A DNA stretch of 64,000 bases from Paenibacillus sp. Its GTDB lineage: Bacteria; Bacillota; Bacilli; Paenibacillales; YIM-B00363. Shown here one piece after another: positions 8,061 through 17,268 of the stretch. Every line of letters starts with the position of its first letter. The stretch's first letter is position 1. Below the pieces are notes generated by a model. It did not search any database. It was not told the DNA's origin and saw only the letters and a list, made by a program, of their open reading frames with translations. The position numbers and the translations under genes are program-made. The stretch is from assembly GCF_031177825.1 (NCBI RefSeq), contig NZ_JAPSKE010000008.1, positions 1 to 64,000 of the forward strand, written 5' to 3'.

Positions 8061-8489
8061 TCACTTCAGCGCGACGAGAATCGCGCCGATCGCGATGAGC
8101 CCGACGCCGGCGCCGTTCAACCATGTGACGCGCTCGCCGAGCAAGAAGAAGGCGAGCACGACGGCGAATACGACGCTGAGCTTGTCGATCGGCGCCACCT
8201 GGGAGACGCTGCCGACCTTCAAGGCCAGGAAGTAAAACAGCCAGGACGCCGCCCCGGCCGCGCCGCTGAGCGCGATGAACGTCAGCGCTCTGCGCTGGTG
8301 CAGGATGTCGAAGACGGCGGACCATTTGCTCTGTACGGCCACGACGCCGACGAGGAACACCGCCATGATCACCGCGCGAATCGCCGTGGCCGCGTTGGCG
8401 TCCAGCTCCTCGAGGCCGATCTTCCCGAGAATCGCCACGAGCGCCGCCGTAACGGCGGATAGCAGAGCGTAGAGGAACCAAAGCGCCAT
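8061..8489 (-). CDS. Half-size EamA/DMT-family membrane protein
   Basis: The 142-residue protein is almost wholly hydrophobic, with about five predicted membrane segments, and ends in the typical EamA closing block (FLLGERVTWLNGAGVGLIAIGAI). Full DMT transporters have two such repeats and ten segments; this has one repeat, so it probably works as a homo-dimer like other small multidrug or EamA half-transporters. The substrate is unknown. GAGGTGA precedes the ATG by about 10 bases. It lies downstream of the Gln-rich gene on the same strand but a hairpin separates them. Confidence 0.8.
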   Translation of the reverse strand: MALWFLYALLSAVTAALVAILGKIGLEELDANAATAIRAVIMAVFLVGVVAVQSKWSAVFDILHQRRALTFIALSGAAGAASWLFYFLALKVGSVSQVAPIDKLSVVFAVVLAFFLLGERVTWLNGAGVGLIAIGAILVALK

Positions 8490-8520
8490 AATTTCGGGGT
8501 CACCTCGTATATGTAATTAG

Positions 8521-8544
8521 GAAGACGCCCTTGACGGCGTCTTC
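8521..8544 (-). terminator. Probable terminator of the Gln-rich gene
   Basis: A 9-bp stem GAAGACGCC/GGCGTCTTC read on the minus strand; the following CTAATTAC is only weakly T-rich. Confidence 0.45.
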
Positions 8545-8561
8545 GTCCGTTCGCGTACGAA

Positions 8562-9248
8562 TTAGTGCAGCGTTTGTTCGACTTGCTGCAGCTCTTGCTG
8601 CGCCGCTTGGAGCTGCGACGCGCTCAACTGCTGCGCCTGCTGCGCCTTCTGAGCGAGCTGCTGCGCTTGCTGCGCCTTCTGCTGCACGGCTTGCATCTGC
8701 TGATCCAGCATCTGCTGCTGCAATTGCGCTTCCTGGAGCTGCTGCGCGCTTAGGCCTTGCACCTTCTGCGCTTCGGTCTGGATTTGCTGCGCCTGCGTCG
8801 CCTTTTGCACCGCGCTTTGCGCATGCTGGATCGCTTGCTGCGCCAGCTGCTGGGCTTCCGCGACGACTTGCTGCGCCTGCTGCGTAATTTGCTCGACCGT
8901 CATCTGCGTGTTTTGCGGCGGCTGCATCGACGCAGACGCGGAAGTCGACGAAGCCCCCGTCGTCGGAGTCGTCGAGCTCGTCATGCTCGCGGACGTCATC
9001 GAACTCGAAGACGCGGAGCCTTGCTGCATCGACTGTTGGAGCGTCTGCTGCGCCTGCTTGGACCCTTGCTGCGCCATCTGCTGCACCGCTTGGGCTCCTT
9101 GCTTTACCTGCTCGGCCATCGCGCTTTCCACCTTCATCGCCGCGTCGACGACGGCCGCTCCAATTTCCACGCCGGCGTTCTGCGCGGCTTTCTGCATGTT
9201 CGAGGCGTTGCTGGAAGTGGACTTCGATTTCGTCGTTGTCTGGGTCAC
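8562..9248 (-). CDS. Glutamine/alanine-rich coiled-coil protein, function unknown
   Basis: Start chosen at the GTG at 9248, preceded by AAGGAGTG at 10-base spacing; longer forms have no ribosome binding site. The 228 residues fall in three parts: an amphipathic alpha-helical N-part (about 15-75), a Ser/Thr linker (about 76-110) and a C-terminal helix (about 113-228) built of repeated AQQ, QQL and AQKAQQ units, about 40 percent Gln by my count. There is no Cys or Trp, signal peptide or membrane segment. Phasin-like granule coating, coat or matrix scaffold roles are possible but not shown. GC-rich Leu-rich frames opposite it are shadows. Confidence 0.75.
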   Translation of the reverse strand: MTQTTTKSKSTSSNASNMQKAAQNAGVEIGAAVVDAAMKVESAMAEQVKQGAQAVQQMAQQGSKQAQQTLQQSMQQGSASSSSMTSASMTSSTTPTTGASSTSASASMQPPQNTQMTVEQITQQAQQVVAEAQQLAQQAIQHAQSAVQKATQAQQIQTEAQKVQGLSAQQLQEAQLQQQMLDQQMQAVQQKAQQAQQLAQKAQQAQQLSASQLQAAQQELQQVEQTLH

Positions 9249-9492
9249 GTACAATTCACTCCTTAGAAGGATGTAAGTTCGACGTACCTCTATAGGATGA
9301 GACGAGACGCGGGTACGTATCCCGCTTAAAGTTAGGAAACTGAGGGGCTGCATAATGAAGCGGAATACGTCCCACTGCTTTCGTCCGGAGACGCTTCCCG
9401 ATGCCATGAAACGGAAACCAAACGATTACGGTCGACCCGACATTTCGAGGGGGAACATCTCGATTTGGAGGGAAGTTTACCCGTTCGCACGC
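9249..9492. other. Non-coding gap between the Gln-rich gene and tRNA-Arg
   Basis: About 240 bp with no supported gene. It must hold the minus-strand promoter of the Gln-rich gene, but no convincing SigA or sporulation sigma boxes were found. Confidence 0.4.
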
Positions 9493-9526
9493 AAAAAAGC
9501 CCCCGAAGTCCGCGACTCCGAGGGCT
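9493..9526 (-). terminator. Terminator downstream of tRNA-Arg
   Basis: On the minus strand AGCCCTCGGAGTC pairs with GACTTCGGGGGCT (one mismatch) around a short loop, followed by TTTTTT. Confidence 0.85.
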
Positions 9527-9544
9527 AAACGTATGGAACAAGAG

Positions 9545-9618
9545 CGTCCCAGGAGGGATTCGAACCCCCGACCGTACGCTTAGAAGGCGTATGCTCTATC
9601 CTACTGAGCTACTGGGAC
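9545..9618 (-). tRNA. tRNA-Arg (anticodon UCU)
   Basis: Read on the minus strand, the acceptor arms GTCCCAG and CTGGGAC (9618-9612 and 9552-9546) pair perfectly. The D-arm has AGCTCAGT-AGGATAGAGC, the anticodon loop is CTTCTAA on a TACGC/GCGTA stem, and the T-arm contains GGTTCGAATCC. The anticodon TCT reads AGA. The discriminator base is G and CCA is not encoded. Confidence 0.97.
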
Positions 9619-9716
9619 ACAAAAAAATGCGACTCGGAAATTATAACACGGACCGCCGTCTCCGCGCAATGGGTGGCTGCGAATTCCATCGCGCGTTCGT
9701 ATTTCGCCGTGAAACC

Positions 9717-9725
9717 TGTTACAAT
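9717..9725 (+). promoter_or_regulatory. Extended -10 promoter of the ysoA-like gene
   Basis: TG-T-TACAAT, 32 bp before the chosen start; -35 weak. Confidence 0.45.
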
Positions 9726-9756
9726 GTAGAAACATTTTTTGATACCGGGGGAACCG

Positions 9757-10665
9757 ATGGACGGCAAATCGCGGGGGGAACTGATCCTTTTCCCGAAAAC
9801 CATTGATTATTATCAGATCGAATTGACGAAACTGCTGGAGAAGGAAGCGTACGGGGAAGCCATTCGAACGCTCGAATTTCTCGTGTCGTGCCGAACGGAC
9901 GACGGCCGGACGAACGAGGAATGGAGCACGCTGCTGGAGTGGCTGCGGACCGAATTCCCGGACGCGGCCCGAGCGGACGAGGATGGCGACGACGAGGACC
10001 CGATCGCGGAGGCGGATCTGCTCCGAAGCCGCGTGTCCCAGAAGGCGGCTCGCGACAAGCAATACGCGAAGCGGCTGTTGGAGTCGCTCTCCCGCGGCTC
10101 GCTCGAAGCGCAGCTCCACGCGCTGGAGCAGCTCGCGTTGCTCGACGACGAAAGCGCGGCGGGGACGCTTCTTAAGAAGTTGTCCGATCCGCAGGTGCAT
10201 CCGTTCGTCGCCTTCAAGCTGCTGCAGACGCTGGCGAAGCTCGGTATCGAGGGGGAAGCGACGTTCGGCAAGCTCGGGGAAATCGTAACCGTCGACATCG
10301 AACGGACGCCGGCCGGACCGGACCGATTTCCGGAGCCGCTGCCGTTCGTCGCCGATCGGGTCCGCGAGATGGCGGAAACCGACGATCCGACGATATCGAT
10401 ATTCGCGAAGCAGACGTGGGAAGAGTTCCTGATCTACGTCTACGGCACGACGTTGTACAACGGCATGCACGAGATGGACGAGCAGGGGCTCGACGTCTGG
10501 GCTTCGGCGCTGCATACGGCCGTGGCGCACGCCATGTACGGCGGCGGAACCGCGGAGGAATTGCAGGACCGCTACGGCATTACGGACTCGTTGCTGCCGG
10601 CGTGGGAAGGGGCTTACGCCTCCCTTGCGAAGTTCTTCCGAGACGTCTCCGGGGTTCGCGTTTGA
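9757..10665 (+). CDS. ysoA: YsoA-like helical-repeat protein upstream of tig
   Basis: The 302-residue soluble protein is predicted to be all helical. It has an N-terminal TPR-like segment (KTIDYYQIELTKLLEKEAY), an acidic linker with DEDGDDEDP (about 75-85) and HEAT/TPR-like helices (LEAQLHALEQLALLDDESAA). Position immediately before tig, and length, match B. subtilis YsoA, whose role is not established. The start is ATG 9757 after GGGGGA; a TTG at 9739 lacks a ribosome binding site. The tig promoter overlaps its stop codon. Confidence 0.7.
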   Translation: MDGKSRGELILFPKTIDYYQIELTKLLEKEAYGEAIRTLEFLVSCRTDDGRTNEEWSTLLEWLRTEFPDAARADEDGDDEDPIAEADLLRSRVSQKAARDKQYAKRLLESLSRGSLEAQLHALEQLALLDDESAAGTLLKKLSDPQVHPFVAFKLLQTLAKLGIEGEATFGKLGEIVTVDIERTPAGPDRFPEPLPFVADRVREMAETDDPTISIFAKQTWEEFLIYVYGTTLYNGMHEMDEQGLDVWASALHTAVAHAMYGGGTAEELQDRYGITDSLLPAWEGAYASLAKFFRDVSGVRV

Positions 10666-10689
10666 ATTGGACAGGTTATGTGTTATAAT
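10662..10689 (+). promoter_or_regulatory. tig promoter with extended -10
   Basis: TTGAAT (10662-10667), 16 bp, TATAAT (10684-10689) with TG one base upstream. It overlaps the stop codon of the preceding gene. Confidence 0.65.
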
Positions 10690-10733
10690 GGCATGGTTAT
10701 ATTTTCGGGCGAAAAGTTTGGAGGATGCATAGA

Positions 10734-12023
10734 ATGAAGGCGAGTTGGGAAAAGCTAGAAAGCAACGTCGGGGTACTGACGATCGAAGTTGAAGCGGAGC
10801 AAGTCAACGAAGCGATTAACAAAGCGTTCAAGAAAGTCGCGAACCGCGTGAACGTCCCGGGCTTCCGCAAAGGGAAAGTGCCGCGGCAAATTTTCGAAGC
10901 GAAGTTCGGCGTAGAAAGCCTGTACCAAGATGCGATTGATATAATTTTGCCGGAAGCCTATACATATGCGCTTCAAGAAACCGGCATCGAACCGATCGAT
11001 CGGCCGGAAGTGGATATCGAGAAGTTCGCGAAGAACGAACCGATGAAGCTGACGGCGAAGGTACAAGTGAAGCCGGAAGTGAAGCTCGGCGAGTACAAGG
11101 GTCTGGAAGTCGAAGCGAAGAGCGACGACGTGACGGACGAAGAGATCGACGCGGAATTGAACCGTCTGCAGCAGCGCCACGCGGAGATCGTTCCGGTGGA
11201 AGAAGGCGCCGCGCAGAACGGCGACGTCGCCGTCATCGATTTCGAAGGCTTCGCGGACGGCGTTCCGTTCGAAGGCGGCAAGGGCGAGAAGCATTCGCTC
11301 GAGCTCGGTTCGGGCAGCTTCATCCCGGGCTTCGAAGAAGGCGTCGTCGGCATGGCGAAGGGCGAAGAGAAGGACATCCAGGTTACGTTCCCGGAAGATT
11401 ACCACGCGGAAAACTTGAAGGGCCAAACGGCTACGTTCAAGGTGAAGCTGCAAGACCTGAAGCGGAAAAATCTGCCGGAGCTCGACGACGAGTTCGCGAA
11501 GGACGTCTCCGAATTCGAGACGCTCGAAGAATTCAAGAAAGATTTGGCCGACAAGATCAAAGCTCGCAAAGAACGCGAGTTCCGCATCCATCAGGAACAA
11601 TCCGTCGTAGACCAAGCCTCGGAAAACGCGACCGTAGACGTTCCGGCAGTCATGGTCGAGACGGAACTGAATAATATGGTAAAAGAGTTCGAAAGCCGTC
11701 TTCGTACGCAAGGCATGACGCTGGAATTGTACTTCCAGTTCACGAACACCAGCGAAGCCGCGTTGAGAGAACAGATGCTCCCGGACGCACAGAAGCGCGT
11801 GCGCAACAACCTCGTGCTCGAAGCGATCGCGAAAGCGGAAGGTCTCGAAGCGGGCGACGAAGATTTGGAAAAAGAGCTGGAGCGCATGGCCGAGCAGTTC
11901 CAACGTTCGGTCGAAGAAATCCGCGGCATCCTGTCGGCGAACGGCCGAATCGACGATATCCGCGAAGAGCTTTCCATCAAGCGCGCGGTCGATTTCTTGG
12001 TCGACAACAGCAAGACGAAGTAA
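10734..12023 (+). CDS. tig: Trigger factor, ribosome-bound chaperone and prolyl isomerase
   Basis: The 429-residue protein has the three expected domains. The N-terminal ribosome-binding domain carries GFRKGKVPR (about residues 44-52). The FKBP-type PPIase domain (about 150-240) contains VIDFEGFADGVPFEGGKGE and the FIPGFEEGVVGM block. The helical C-terminal chaperone arms follow. The ATG at 10734 lies 9 bases after GGAGG; an upstream in-frame ATG at 10725 is inside the ribosome binding site. It folds nascent chains at the ribosome exit. Its own promoter and terminator make it a single-gene unit. Confidence 0.97.
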   Translation: MKASWEKLESNVGVLTIEVEAEQVNEAINKAFKKVANRVNVPGFRKGKVPRQIFEAKFGVESLYQDAIDIILPEAYTYALQETGIEPIDRPEVDIEKFAKNEPMKLTAKVQVKPEVKLGEYKGLEVEAKSDDVTDEEIDAELNRLQQRHAEIVPVEEGAAQNGDVAVIDFEGFADGVPFEGGKGEKHSLELGSGSFIPGFEEGVVGMAKGEEKDIQVTFPEDYHAENLKGQTATFKVKLQDLKRKNLPELDDEFAKDVSEFETLEEFKKDLADKIKARKEREFRIHQEQSVVDQASENATVDVPAVMVETELNNMVKEFESRLRTQGMTLELYFQFTNTSEAALREQMLPDAQKRVRNNLVLEAIAKAEGLEAGDEDLEKELERMAEQFQRSVEEIRGILSANGRIDDIREELSIKRAVDFLVDNSKTK

Positions 12024-12064
12024 GCGGAGCAACGACGCCATAACGAGGATAACTATAAAAAGAA

Positions 12065-12099
12065 GGGCACGTTCGAGTTCAGAAGCGTGCCCCTTTTTT
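12065..12099 (+). terminator. tig terminator
   Basis: GGGCACG stem (12065-12071 with 12086-12093), extended by TTC/GAA, then TTTTTT. Confidence 0.85.
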
Positions 12100-12123
12100 A
12101 CCCTTGGACCGTCGCCGCAAAAA

Positions 12124-12152
12124 TGACACCGCACCCGGAAAGTGATAAAATA
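12124..12152 (+). promoter_or_regulatory. clpP promoter
   Basis: ATGACA (12124-12129), 17 bp, TAAAAT (12147-12152) with a TG extension. No CtsR-type heptad repeat was seen beside it. Confidence 0.6.
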
Positions 12153-12190
12153 ACGTTAACCCCATCTGTCATGAAGCGAGGTTGGTAACC

Positions 12191-12781
12191 ATGAATCTAG
12201 TCCCGATTGTTGTGGAACAAACAAACCGCGGCGAGCGTTCGTACGATATTTACTCGCGATTGTTGAAGGATCGCATCATCTTCCTCGGGAGCGGCATCGA
12301 CGATGACGTGGCCAATCTCGTCATCGCGCAATTGCTGTTTTTGGCGGCTGACGACTCGGAGAAGGATATCCATCTGTATATCAACTCCCCGGGCGGTTCG
12401 GTGACGGCGGGGATGGGCATTTACGACACGATGCAATACATCAAGCCGGACGTATCCACGATTTGCGTCGGCATGGCGGCGAGCATGGGGTCGATTCTGC
12501 TCACGGCCGGCGCCAAAGGCAAGCGCTTCGCGCTGCCGAACAGCGAAGTCATGATCCATCAGCCGCTCGGCGGCGTGCGCGGTCAAGCGACGGACATTAA
12601 GATCCACGCCGACTGGATTATCCAGACGAAACGCAAGTTGAACGAAATTTACGTGAAGCATACGGGTCAGCCGTACGAGAAAATCGAACGCGACACCGAT
12701 CGGGACTTCTTCATGAGTGCGGACGAAGCGCTCGCTTACGGATTGATCGACAGGGTGATCACTCCGGGCGACTTGAAATAA
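12191..12781 (+). CDS. clpP: ClpP, proteolytic subunit of Clp protease
   Basis: The 196-residue serine peptidase begins [20 protein letters not shown], almost identical to the family. The triad is S98 (GMAASMG), H123 (VMIHQPLGG) and D172 (DTDRD), the B. subtilis numbering. The ATG at 12191 was chosen over the TTG at 12182 for this reason. Fourteen subunits form the degradation chamber fed by ClpX. In B. subtilis clpP is elsewhere; here it sits 13 bp before clpX, so the two subunits are probably co-transcribed. Confidence 0.98.
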   Translation: MNLVPIVVEQTNRGERSYDIYSRLLKDRIIFLGSGIDDDVANLVIAQLLFLAADDSEKDIHLYINSPGGSVTAGMGIYDTMQYIKPDVSTICVGMAASMGSILLTAGAKGKRFALPNSEVMIHQPLGGVRGQATDIKIHADWIIQTKRKLNEIYVKHTGQPYEKIERDTDRDFFMSADEALAYGLIDRVITPGDLK

Positions 12782-12794
12782 AGGAGGGAAGACC

Positions 12795-14060
12795 ATGTTT
12801 AAGTTCAACGAAGAGAAGGGCCAGTTAAAGTGTTCGTTCTGCGGAAAAATGCAGGATCAGGTGCGCAAGCTCGTCGCCGGACCTGGCGTATATATTTGCG
12901 ATGAATGCATCGAATTGTGCACGGAAATCGTCGAAGAGGAGCTCGGTCACGAGGAAGAGCTCGATCTGAAGGAAGTGCCGAAGCCGCTGCAGATCCGCGA
13001 AATTCTGGATCAGTACGTCATCGGCCAAGACCAAGCGAAGAAGTCGCTCGCGGTCGCCGTGTACAATCACTATAAGCGGATTAACTCCACAGGCAAGAAC
13101 GAAGACGTCGAGTTGACGAAGAGCAACATCATGCTCGTCGGACCGACGGGCAGCGGGAAGACGCTGCTCGCGCAGACGCTCGCCAAAATTTTGAACGTGC
13201 CGTTCGCGATCGCCGACGCCACCTCGCTCACCGAGGCCGGCTATGTCGGGGAAGACGTCGAGAACATCTTGCTGAAGCTCATCCAAGCGGCGGACTACGA
13301 CGTAGAGAAGGCCGAGCGCGGCATCATCTACATCGACGAAATCGACAAGGTCGCCCGCAAATCGGAAAATCCGTCGATCACCCGCGACGTATCGGGCGAA
13401 GGCGTGCAGCAAGCGCTCCTTAAGATTCTCGAAGGCACGGTGGCATCGGTTCCTCCGCAAGGCGGACGGAAGCACCCGCACCAAGAGTTCATCCAGATCG
13501 ATACGACGAACATTCTGTTCATCTGCGGCGGGGCGTTCGACGGCCTCGAGCAAATCATCAAGCGCCGGATCGGCAAGAAGGTCATCGGCTTCGGCGCCGA
13601 CGGCATGAAGGCGGATCTCAAGGCAGGCGAATACCTGTCCATGGTGCTGCCGGAAGACTTGCTGAAATACGGCCTCATTCCGGAGTTCGTCGGCCGTCTG
13701 CCGGTCATCACGTCGCTCGAGCCGCTCGACGAGGCTGCGCTCGTTCGCATCTTGTCCGAGCCGAAGAACGCGCTCGTGAAGCAATACCAGAAGCTGCTCG
13801 AGATGGATAACGTCCATCTGGAGTTCGAGCAGGACGCCCTCGTCGCGATCGCGGCCGAAGCTATCAAGCGGAACACCGGCGCCCGCGGCCTTCGCGCCAT
13901 CATCGAGAGCATTATGCTCGACGTGATGTACGACGTGCCGTCGCGAACGGATATCAATCATTGCTTGATCACGAAGGACGTCGTGGCGAACAAGATCGTA
14001 CCGACCTTGACGCTCGCGAAGACGGACAACAAGAAGAACAAAAAGGAAGAGAGCGCGTAA
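12795..14060 (+). CDS. clpX: ClpX, ATPase subunit of ClpXP protease
   Basis: The 421-residue AAA+ unfoldase has the N-terminal zinc finger (C13, C16, C35, C38). Walker A is GPTGSGKT (116-123), Walker B is IIYIDEIDK, and the [19 protein letters not shown] pore-2 region, IGF loop (KKVIGFG) for docking on ClpP and sensor-2 GARGLR are all present. It recognises tagged or folded substrates and threads them into ClpP. It follows clpP by 13 bp with a good Shine-Dalgarno AAAGGAGGGAAG. A weak hairpin follows before ispG. Confidence 0.98.
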   Translation: MFKFNEEKGQLKCSFCGKMQDQVRKLVAGPGVYICDECIELCTEIVEEELGHEEELDLKEVPKPLQIREILDQYVIGQDQAKKSLAVAVYNHYKRINSTGKNEDVELTKSNIMLVGPTGSGKTLLAQTLAKILNVPFAIADATSLTEAGYVGEDVENILLKLIQAADYDVEKAERGIIYIDEIDKVARKSENPSITRDVSGEGVQQALLKILEGTVASVPPQGGRKHPHQEFIQIDTTNILFICGGAFDGLEQIIKRRIGKKVIGFGADGMKADLKAGEYLSMVLPEDLLKYGLIPEFVGRLPVITSLEPLDEAALVRILSEPKNALVKQYQKLLEMDNVHLEFEQDALVAIAAEAIKRNTGARGLRAIIESIMLDVMYDVPSRTDINHCLITKDVVANKIVPTLTLAKTDNKKNKKEESA

Positions 14061-14079
14061 GCGTTCCTCAGCGTTCGAC

Positions 14080-14115
14080 AGCATCCGTCTATTTAAGGCG
14101 GGTGCTTCCTTTGTT
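14080..14115 (+). terminator. Weak terminator between clpX and ispG
   Basis: AGCATCCG (14080-14087) pairs with CGGGTGCT (14099-14106), followed by TCCTTTGTTT; probably partial read-through. Confidence 0.5.
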
Positions 14116-14142
14116 TCGAATCCTTGGGAGGGGAAACCGACA

Positions 14143-15255
14143 ATGTACCATCGCAAAGATACGCGCCCGGTAAAGGTCGGCGGTCTTACGATCGGCGGCA
14201 GCGACGAGGTGCTCATTCAGAGCATGTGCACGACGAAGACGGCCAACGTGGAAGCGACCGTCGCGGAAATCCATCGGCTCGAGGAAGCCGGCTGCCAATT
14301 GGTCCGCGTCACCGTGAACAACGAAGAAGCGGCGGATGCGATCAAGGAAATCAAGAAGCGCATTCACATTCCGCTTGTGGCGGACATTCACTTCGATTAC
14401 CGACTGGCGCTGAAGGCGATCGAGAACGGCATCGACAAGGTGCGGATCAATCCGGGCAATATCGGCCGCCGGAAGAACGTGGAAGCGGTCGTCGCGGCGT
14501 GCAAGGCGCGCGGCATCCCGATTCGGATCGGCGTGAACGCCGGCTCGCTCGAGAAGCATCTGCTTGATAAATACGGGTATCCGACGCCCGAGGCGATGGT
14601 GGAAAGCGCGTTGTTCCACATCGGCATCCTCGAGGAATTGGATTTCCACGACATTATCGTCTCGCTGAAGGCATCCGACGTACCGATGGCGATCGCGGCG
14701 TATACGAAGGCGGCGCAAGTGATTCCGTATCCGCTGCATCTCGGCATTACCGAAGCCGGCACGCTGTTCTCCGGTACGGTGAAGAGCGCCGCGGGCCTCG
14801 GCGTGCTGCTGAACATGGGCATCGGATCGACGATCCGGATCTCGTTAAGCGCCGATCCGGTCGAAGAAGTGAAGGTCGCCCGCGAGCTGCTGAAGACGTT
14901 CGGCCTCATTACGAACGCGGCGACGCTCGTTTCTTGCCCGACTTGCGGCCGTCTCGACATCGATTTGTTCGCGGTGGCGAACGAAGTCGAAGCGTATTTG
15001 GAGAAGGTGAAAGTTCCGATTAAGGTATCCGTGCTCGGCTGCGCGGTGAACGGCCCGGGCGAGGCGCGGGAGGCCGACATCGGCATCGCCGGCGCACGGG
15101 GCGAAGGGATGCTGTTCCGCTACGGCGAGATGATCCGCAAGGTGCCGGAAGCGGAGCTTGTCGCGGAGCTAAAGAAGGAGATCGACGTCATCGTAGAAGC
15201 GTTCAACCGTACGGGGGAAATTCCGGGACGGAAGACGCATCAATCGCATAACTGA
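14143..15255 (+). CDS. ispG: 4-hydroxy-3-methylbut-2-enyl diphosphate synthase
   Basis: The 370-residue enzyme of the MEP isoprenoid pathway converts MEcPP to HMBPP with a [4Fe-4S] cluster. Ligands are visible: C265 and C268 in SCPTCGR, C300 in [10 protein letters not shown] and E307. The N-terminal TIM-barrel carries [19 protein letters not shown] and RINPGNIG. The ATG at 14143 follows GGGAGGGG. Lying between clpX and lonB it interrupts the B. subtilis order clpX-lonB. It ends with a strong terminator. Confidence 0.96.
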   Translation: MYHRKDTRPVKVGGLTIGGSDEVLIQSMCTTKTANVEATVAEIHRLEEAGCQLVRVTVNNEEAADAIKEIKKRIHIPLVADIHFDYRLALKAIENGIDKVRINPGNIGRRKNVEAVVAACKARGIPIRIGVNAGSLEKHLLDKYGYPTPEAMVESALFHIGILEELDFHDIIVSLKASDVPMAIAAYTKAAQVIPYPLHLGITEAGTLFSGTVKSAAGLGVLLNMGIGSTIRISLSADPVEEVKVARELLKTFGLITNAATLVSCPTCGRLDIDLFAVANEVEAYLEKVKVPIKVSVLGCAVNGPGEAREADIGIAGARGEGMLFRYGEMIRKVPEAELVAELKKEIDVIVEAFNRTGEIPGRKTHQSHN

Positions 15256-15274
15256 GCCGATTCGGCTTGAAGTT

Positions 15275-15305
15275 GCCCCGAGTCCATGCGGACTCGGGGC
15301 TTTTT
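15275..15305 (+). terminator. ispG terminator
   Basis: Perfect 11-bp stem GCCCCGAGTCC/GGACTCGGGGC with ATGC loop, then TTTTT. Confidence 0.9.
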
Positions 15306-15390
15306 CTGTCCGAAAGGACCGGATGAAGGGGCCTCTGGAAGGTAATACTTAGGTGTAACAAAACAGATTTTTCATGAGGAGGGACGTACG

Positions 15391-17106
15391 GTGACGCTGA
15401 GCCTCGTCTTGGTACTGGTGCAGGTGTTCTTCGCCGTGGTCATCGGCTTATATTTTTGGAATTTGCTTCGCAATCAACAGACGAACAAGGTAGCCGTCGA
15501 TCGGGAGTCGAAGAAGGAGATGGAGAAGCTGCGCAAGCTCCGCAGCATCTCGCTCACGAAGCCGCTGGCGGAGCGGACGCGGCCGACGACGATAAACGAT
15601 ATCGTCGGGCAGAAGGAGGGGCTGCGGGCGCTGAAGGCGGCGCTGTGCGGTCCGAACCCGCAGCACGTAATCGTCTATGGTCCCCCGGGGGTGGGGAAGA
15701 CCGCAGCCGCTCGGGTCATTCTGGAAGAAGCGAAGAAAAATCCGGATTCGCCGTTCCGCCAGGAGGCGAAATTTACGGAGATCGACGCGACGACGGCCCG
15801 CTTCGACGAACGCGGCATCGCGGATCCGCTCATCGGCTCCGTCCATGATCCGATCTATCAGGGGGCAGGCGCCATGGGCGTCGCGGGCATTCCGCAGCCG
15901 AAGCCCGGCGCGGTCAGCAAGGCGCACGGCGGCGTCTTGTTCATCGACGAGATCGGCGAGCTGCATCCGATCCAGCTGAATAAATTGCTGAAGGTGTTGG
16001 AGGATCGTAAGGTATTCCTCGAGAGCGCTTATTACAACGCCGAAGATTCGCATATTCCCGGCTATATTCACGACATCTTCCAGAACGGTCTTCCCGCCGA
16101 CTTCCGGCTCGTCGGCGCCACGACGCGCACGCCGCAAGAGCTGCCTCCGGCGCTCCGGTCGCGCTGCATGGAAATCTTCTTCCGTCCGCTTCTTCCGGAG
16201 GAGGTCGGGGAAATTACGGAGAACGCGATCAAGAAGGTCGGCATGGAGCCGGATGCGGCCGCCATCGACGTCGTGAAGCGCTTCGCGACGAACGGGCGCG
16301 AAGCGGTCAACATCGTCCAGCTGGCCGCCGGCGTCGCCTTGACGGAAGGACGAAGCGAGTTGACCGCCGCCGACGTGGAATGGGTGGCGCGCTCCAGTCA
16401 GATGACGCCGCGCCCGGAGAAAAAAATCCCGGCCGAGCCGATGATCGGGTTCGTGAACGGGTTGGCGGTGTACGGTCCGAATATGGGGACGCTGCTCGAG
16501 ATCGAAGTAACGGCGAACGTCGCGGAATCCCCGGGGGCGGGCCGCATCAACATTACCGGCGTCGTCGACGAGGAGGAGCTCGGGGGCGGTTCGAAGACGC
16601 TGCGGCGCAAGAGCATGGCGCGCGGCTCCGTCGAGAACGTCATGACGGTGCTCCGTCGATTCGGACTTCGTCCGCACGATTACGACCTGCACGTCAACTT
16701 CCCGGGCGGCGTTCCGATCGACGGGCCGAGCGCGGGGGTGGCGATGGCGACGGCGATCGCTTCGGCGATTCTCGGCGTTCCGGTCGACAATCGCGTCGCG
16801 ATGACCGGCGAGGTGAGCATCCACGGCAAGGTGAAGCCGGTCGGGGGCGTCGTCGCCAAGGCGGAGGCGGCGTTCCAAGCCGGTGCGACGCGGGTGTACA
16901 TTCCGAAAGAGAACTGGCAGGCGATTTTCGAAGGGCTCGGAGGCGGGCTCTCCGTCGTACCGCTGGAGCACGTCGACGAGCTGTTCGCGGACTTGTTCGG
17001 CATCGAGCGGGAGACGTTCGCGTCGAAGCTGCCGCCGTTCGCGGGAGAGTCGGCGTCGCACGCGGTATCCGTGCTCCATGCGGACGCTTCGGAGAAGCGA
17101 GGATAA
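15391..17106 (+). CDS. lonB: LonB, membrane-anchored ATP-dependent protease
   Basis: The 571-residue protein starts with a membrane segment (about 3-25), then an AAA+ domain with Walker A GPPGVGKT (97-104) and Walker B VLFIDEIGE, and a C-terminal Lon peptidase domain with the Ser-Lys dyad S447 (DGPSAG) and K490 (GGVVAKAEAA). It lacks the large Lon N-domain, as bacterial LonB does. In B. subtilis LonB works in the forespore. The GTG start follows GAGGAGGG. No clear forespore promoter was recognised in the 85-bp gap after the ispG terminator. Confidence 0.93.
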   Translation: MTLSLVLVLVQVFFAVVIGLYFWNLLRNQQTNKVAVDRESKKEMEKLRKLRSISLTKPLAERTRPTTINDIVGQKEGLRALKAALCGPNPQHVIVYGPPGVGKTAAARVILEEAKKNPDSPFRQEAKFTEIDATTARFDERGIADPLIGSVHDPIYQGAGAMGVAGIPQPKPGAVSKAHGGVLFIDEIGELHPIQLNKLLKVLEDRKVFLESAYYNAEDSHIPGYIHDIFQNGLPADFRLVGATTRTPQELPPALRSRCMEIFFRPLLPEEVGEITENAIKKVGMEPDAAAIDVVKRFATNGREAVNIVQLAAGVALTEGRSELTAADVEWVARSSQMTPRPEKKIPAEPMIGFVNGLAVYGPNMGTLLEIEVTANVAESPGAGRINITGVVDEEELGGGSKTLRRKSMARGSVENVMTVLRRFGLRPHDYDLHVNFPGGVPIDGPSAGVAMATAIASAILGVPVDNRVAMTGEVSIHGKVKPVGGVVAKAEAAFQAGATRVYIPKENWQAIFEGLGGGLSVVPLEHVDELFADLFGIERETFASKLPPFAGESASHAVSVLHADASEKRG

Positions 17107-17174
17107 AGCGCGACGCCCGAGGGAAGGCTCCGGCGGGGTTCCATCCGGAGCCTTCCCTGCTGCGCGCTTGTCAA

Positions 17175-17204
17175 TTGGTAATTTGATGTGCGGTTTGGTA
17201 GAAT
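17175..17204 (+). promoter_or_regulatory. lon promoter
   Basis: TTGGTA (17175-17180), 18 bp, TAGAAT (17199-17204) with a TG extension. Confidence 0.5.
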
Positions 17205-17268
17205 GAAATACAGTCATTTTACTGATGTGAAGCGATAACGGATAAGAGTCTCTTGGAGGTGCCACAGG

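Noticed and set aside
8565-9276. Leu-rich plus-strand frames opposite the Gln-rich gene
   Set aside because: CTG/CAG complement of Gln codons gives artificial Leu/Cys-rich frames; no ribosome binding site.
9465-9806. Plus-strand frame across the tRNA region with the string GGIRTPD
   Set aside because: It is antisense to tRNA-Arg; such strings are a well-known false protein made by reading tRNA genes backwards.
10725-10733. Earlier ATG for tig
   Set aside because: It overlaps the Shine-Dalgarno; the Met at 10734 gives the usual N-terminus.
12124-12190. CtsR operator at clpP
   Set aside because: No tandem GGTCAAA heptads could be found.
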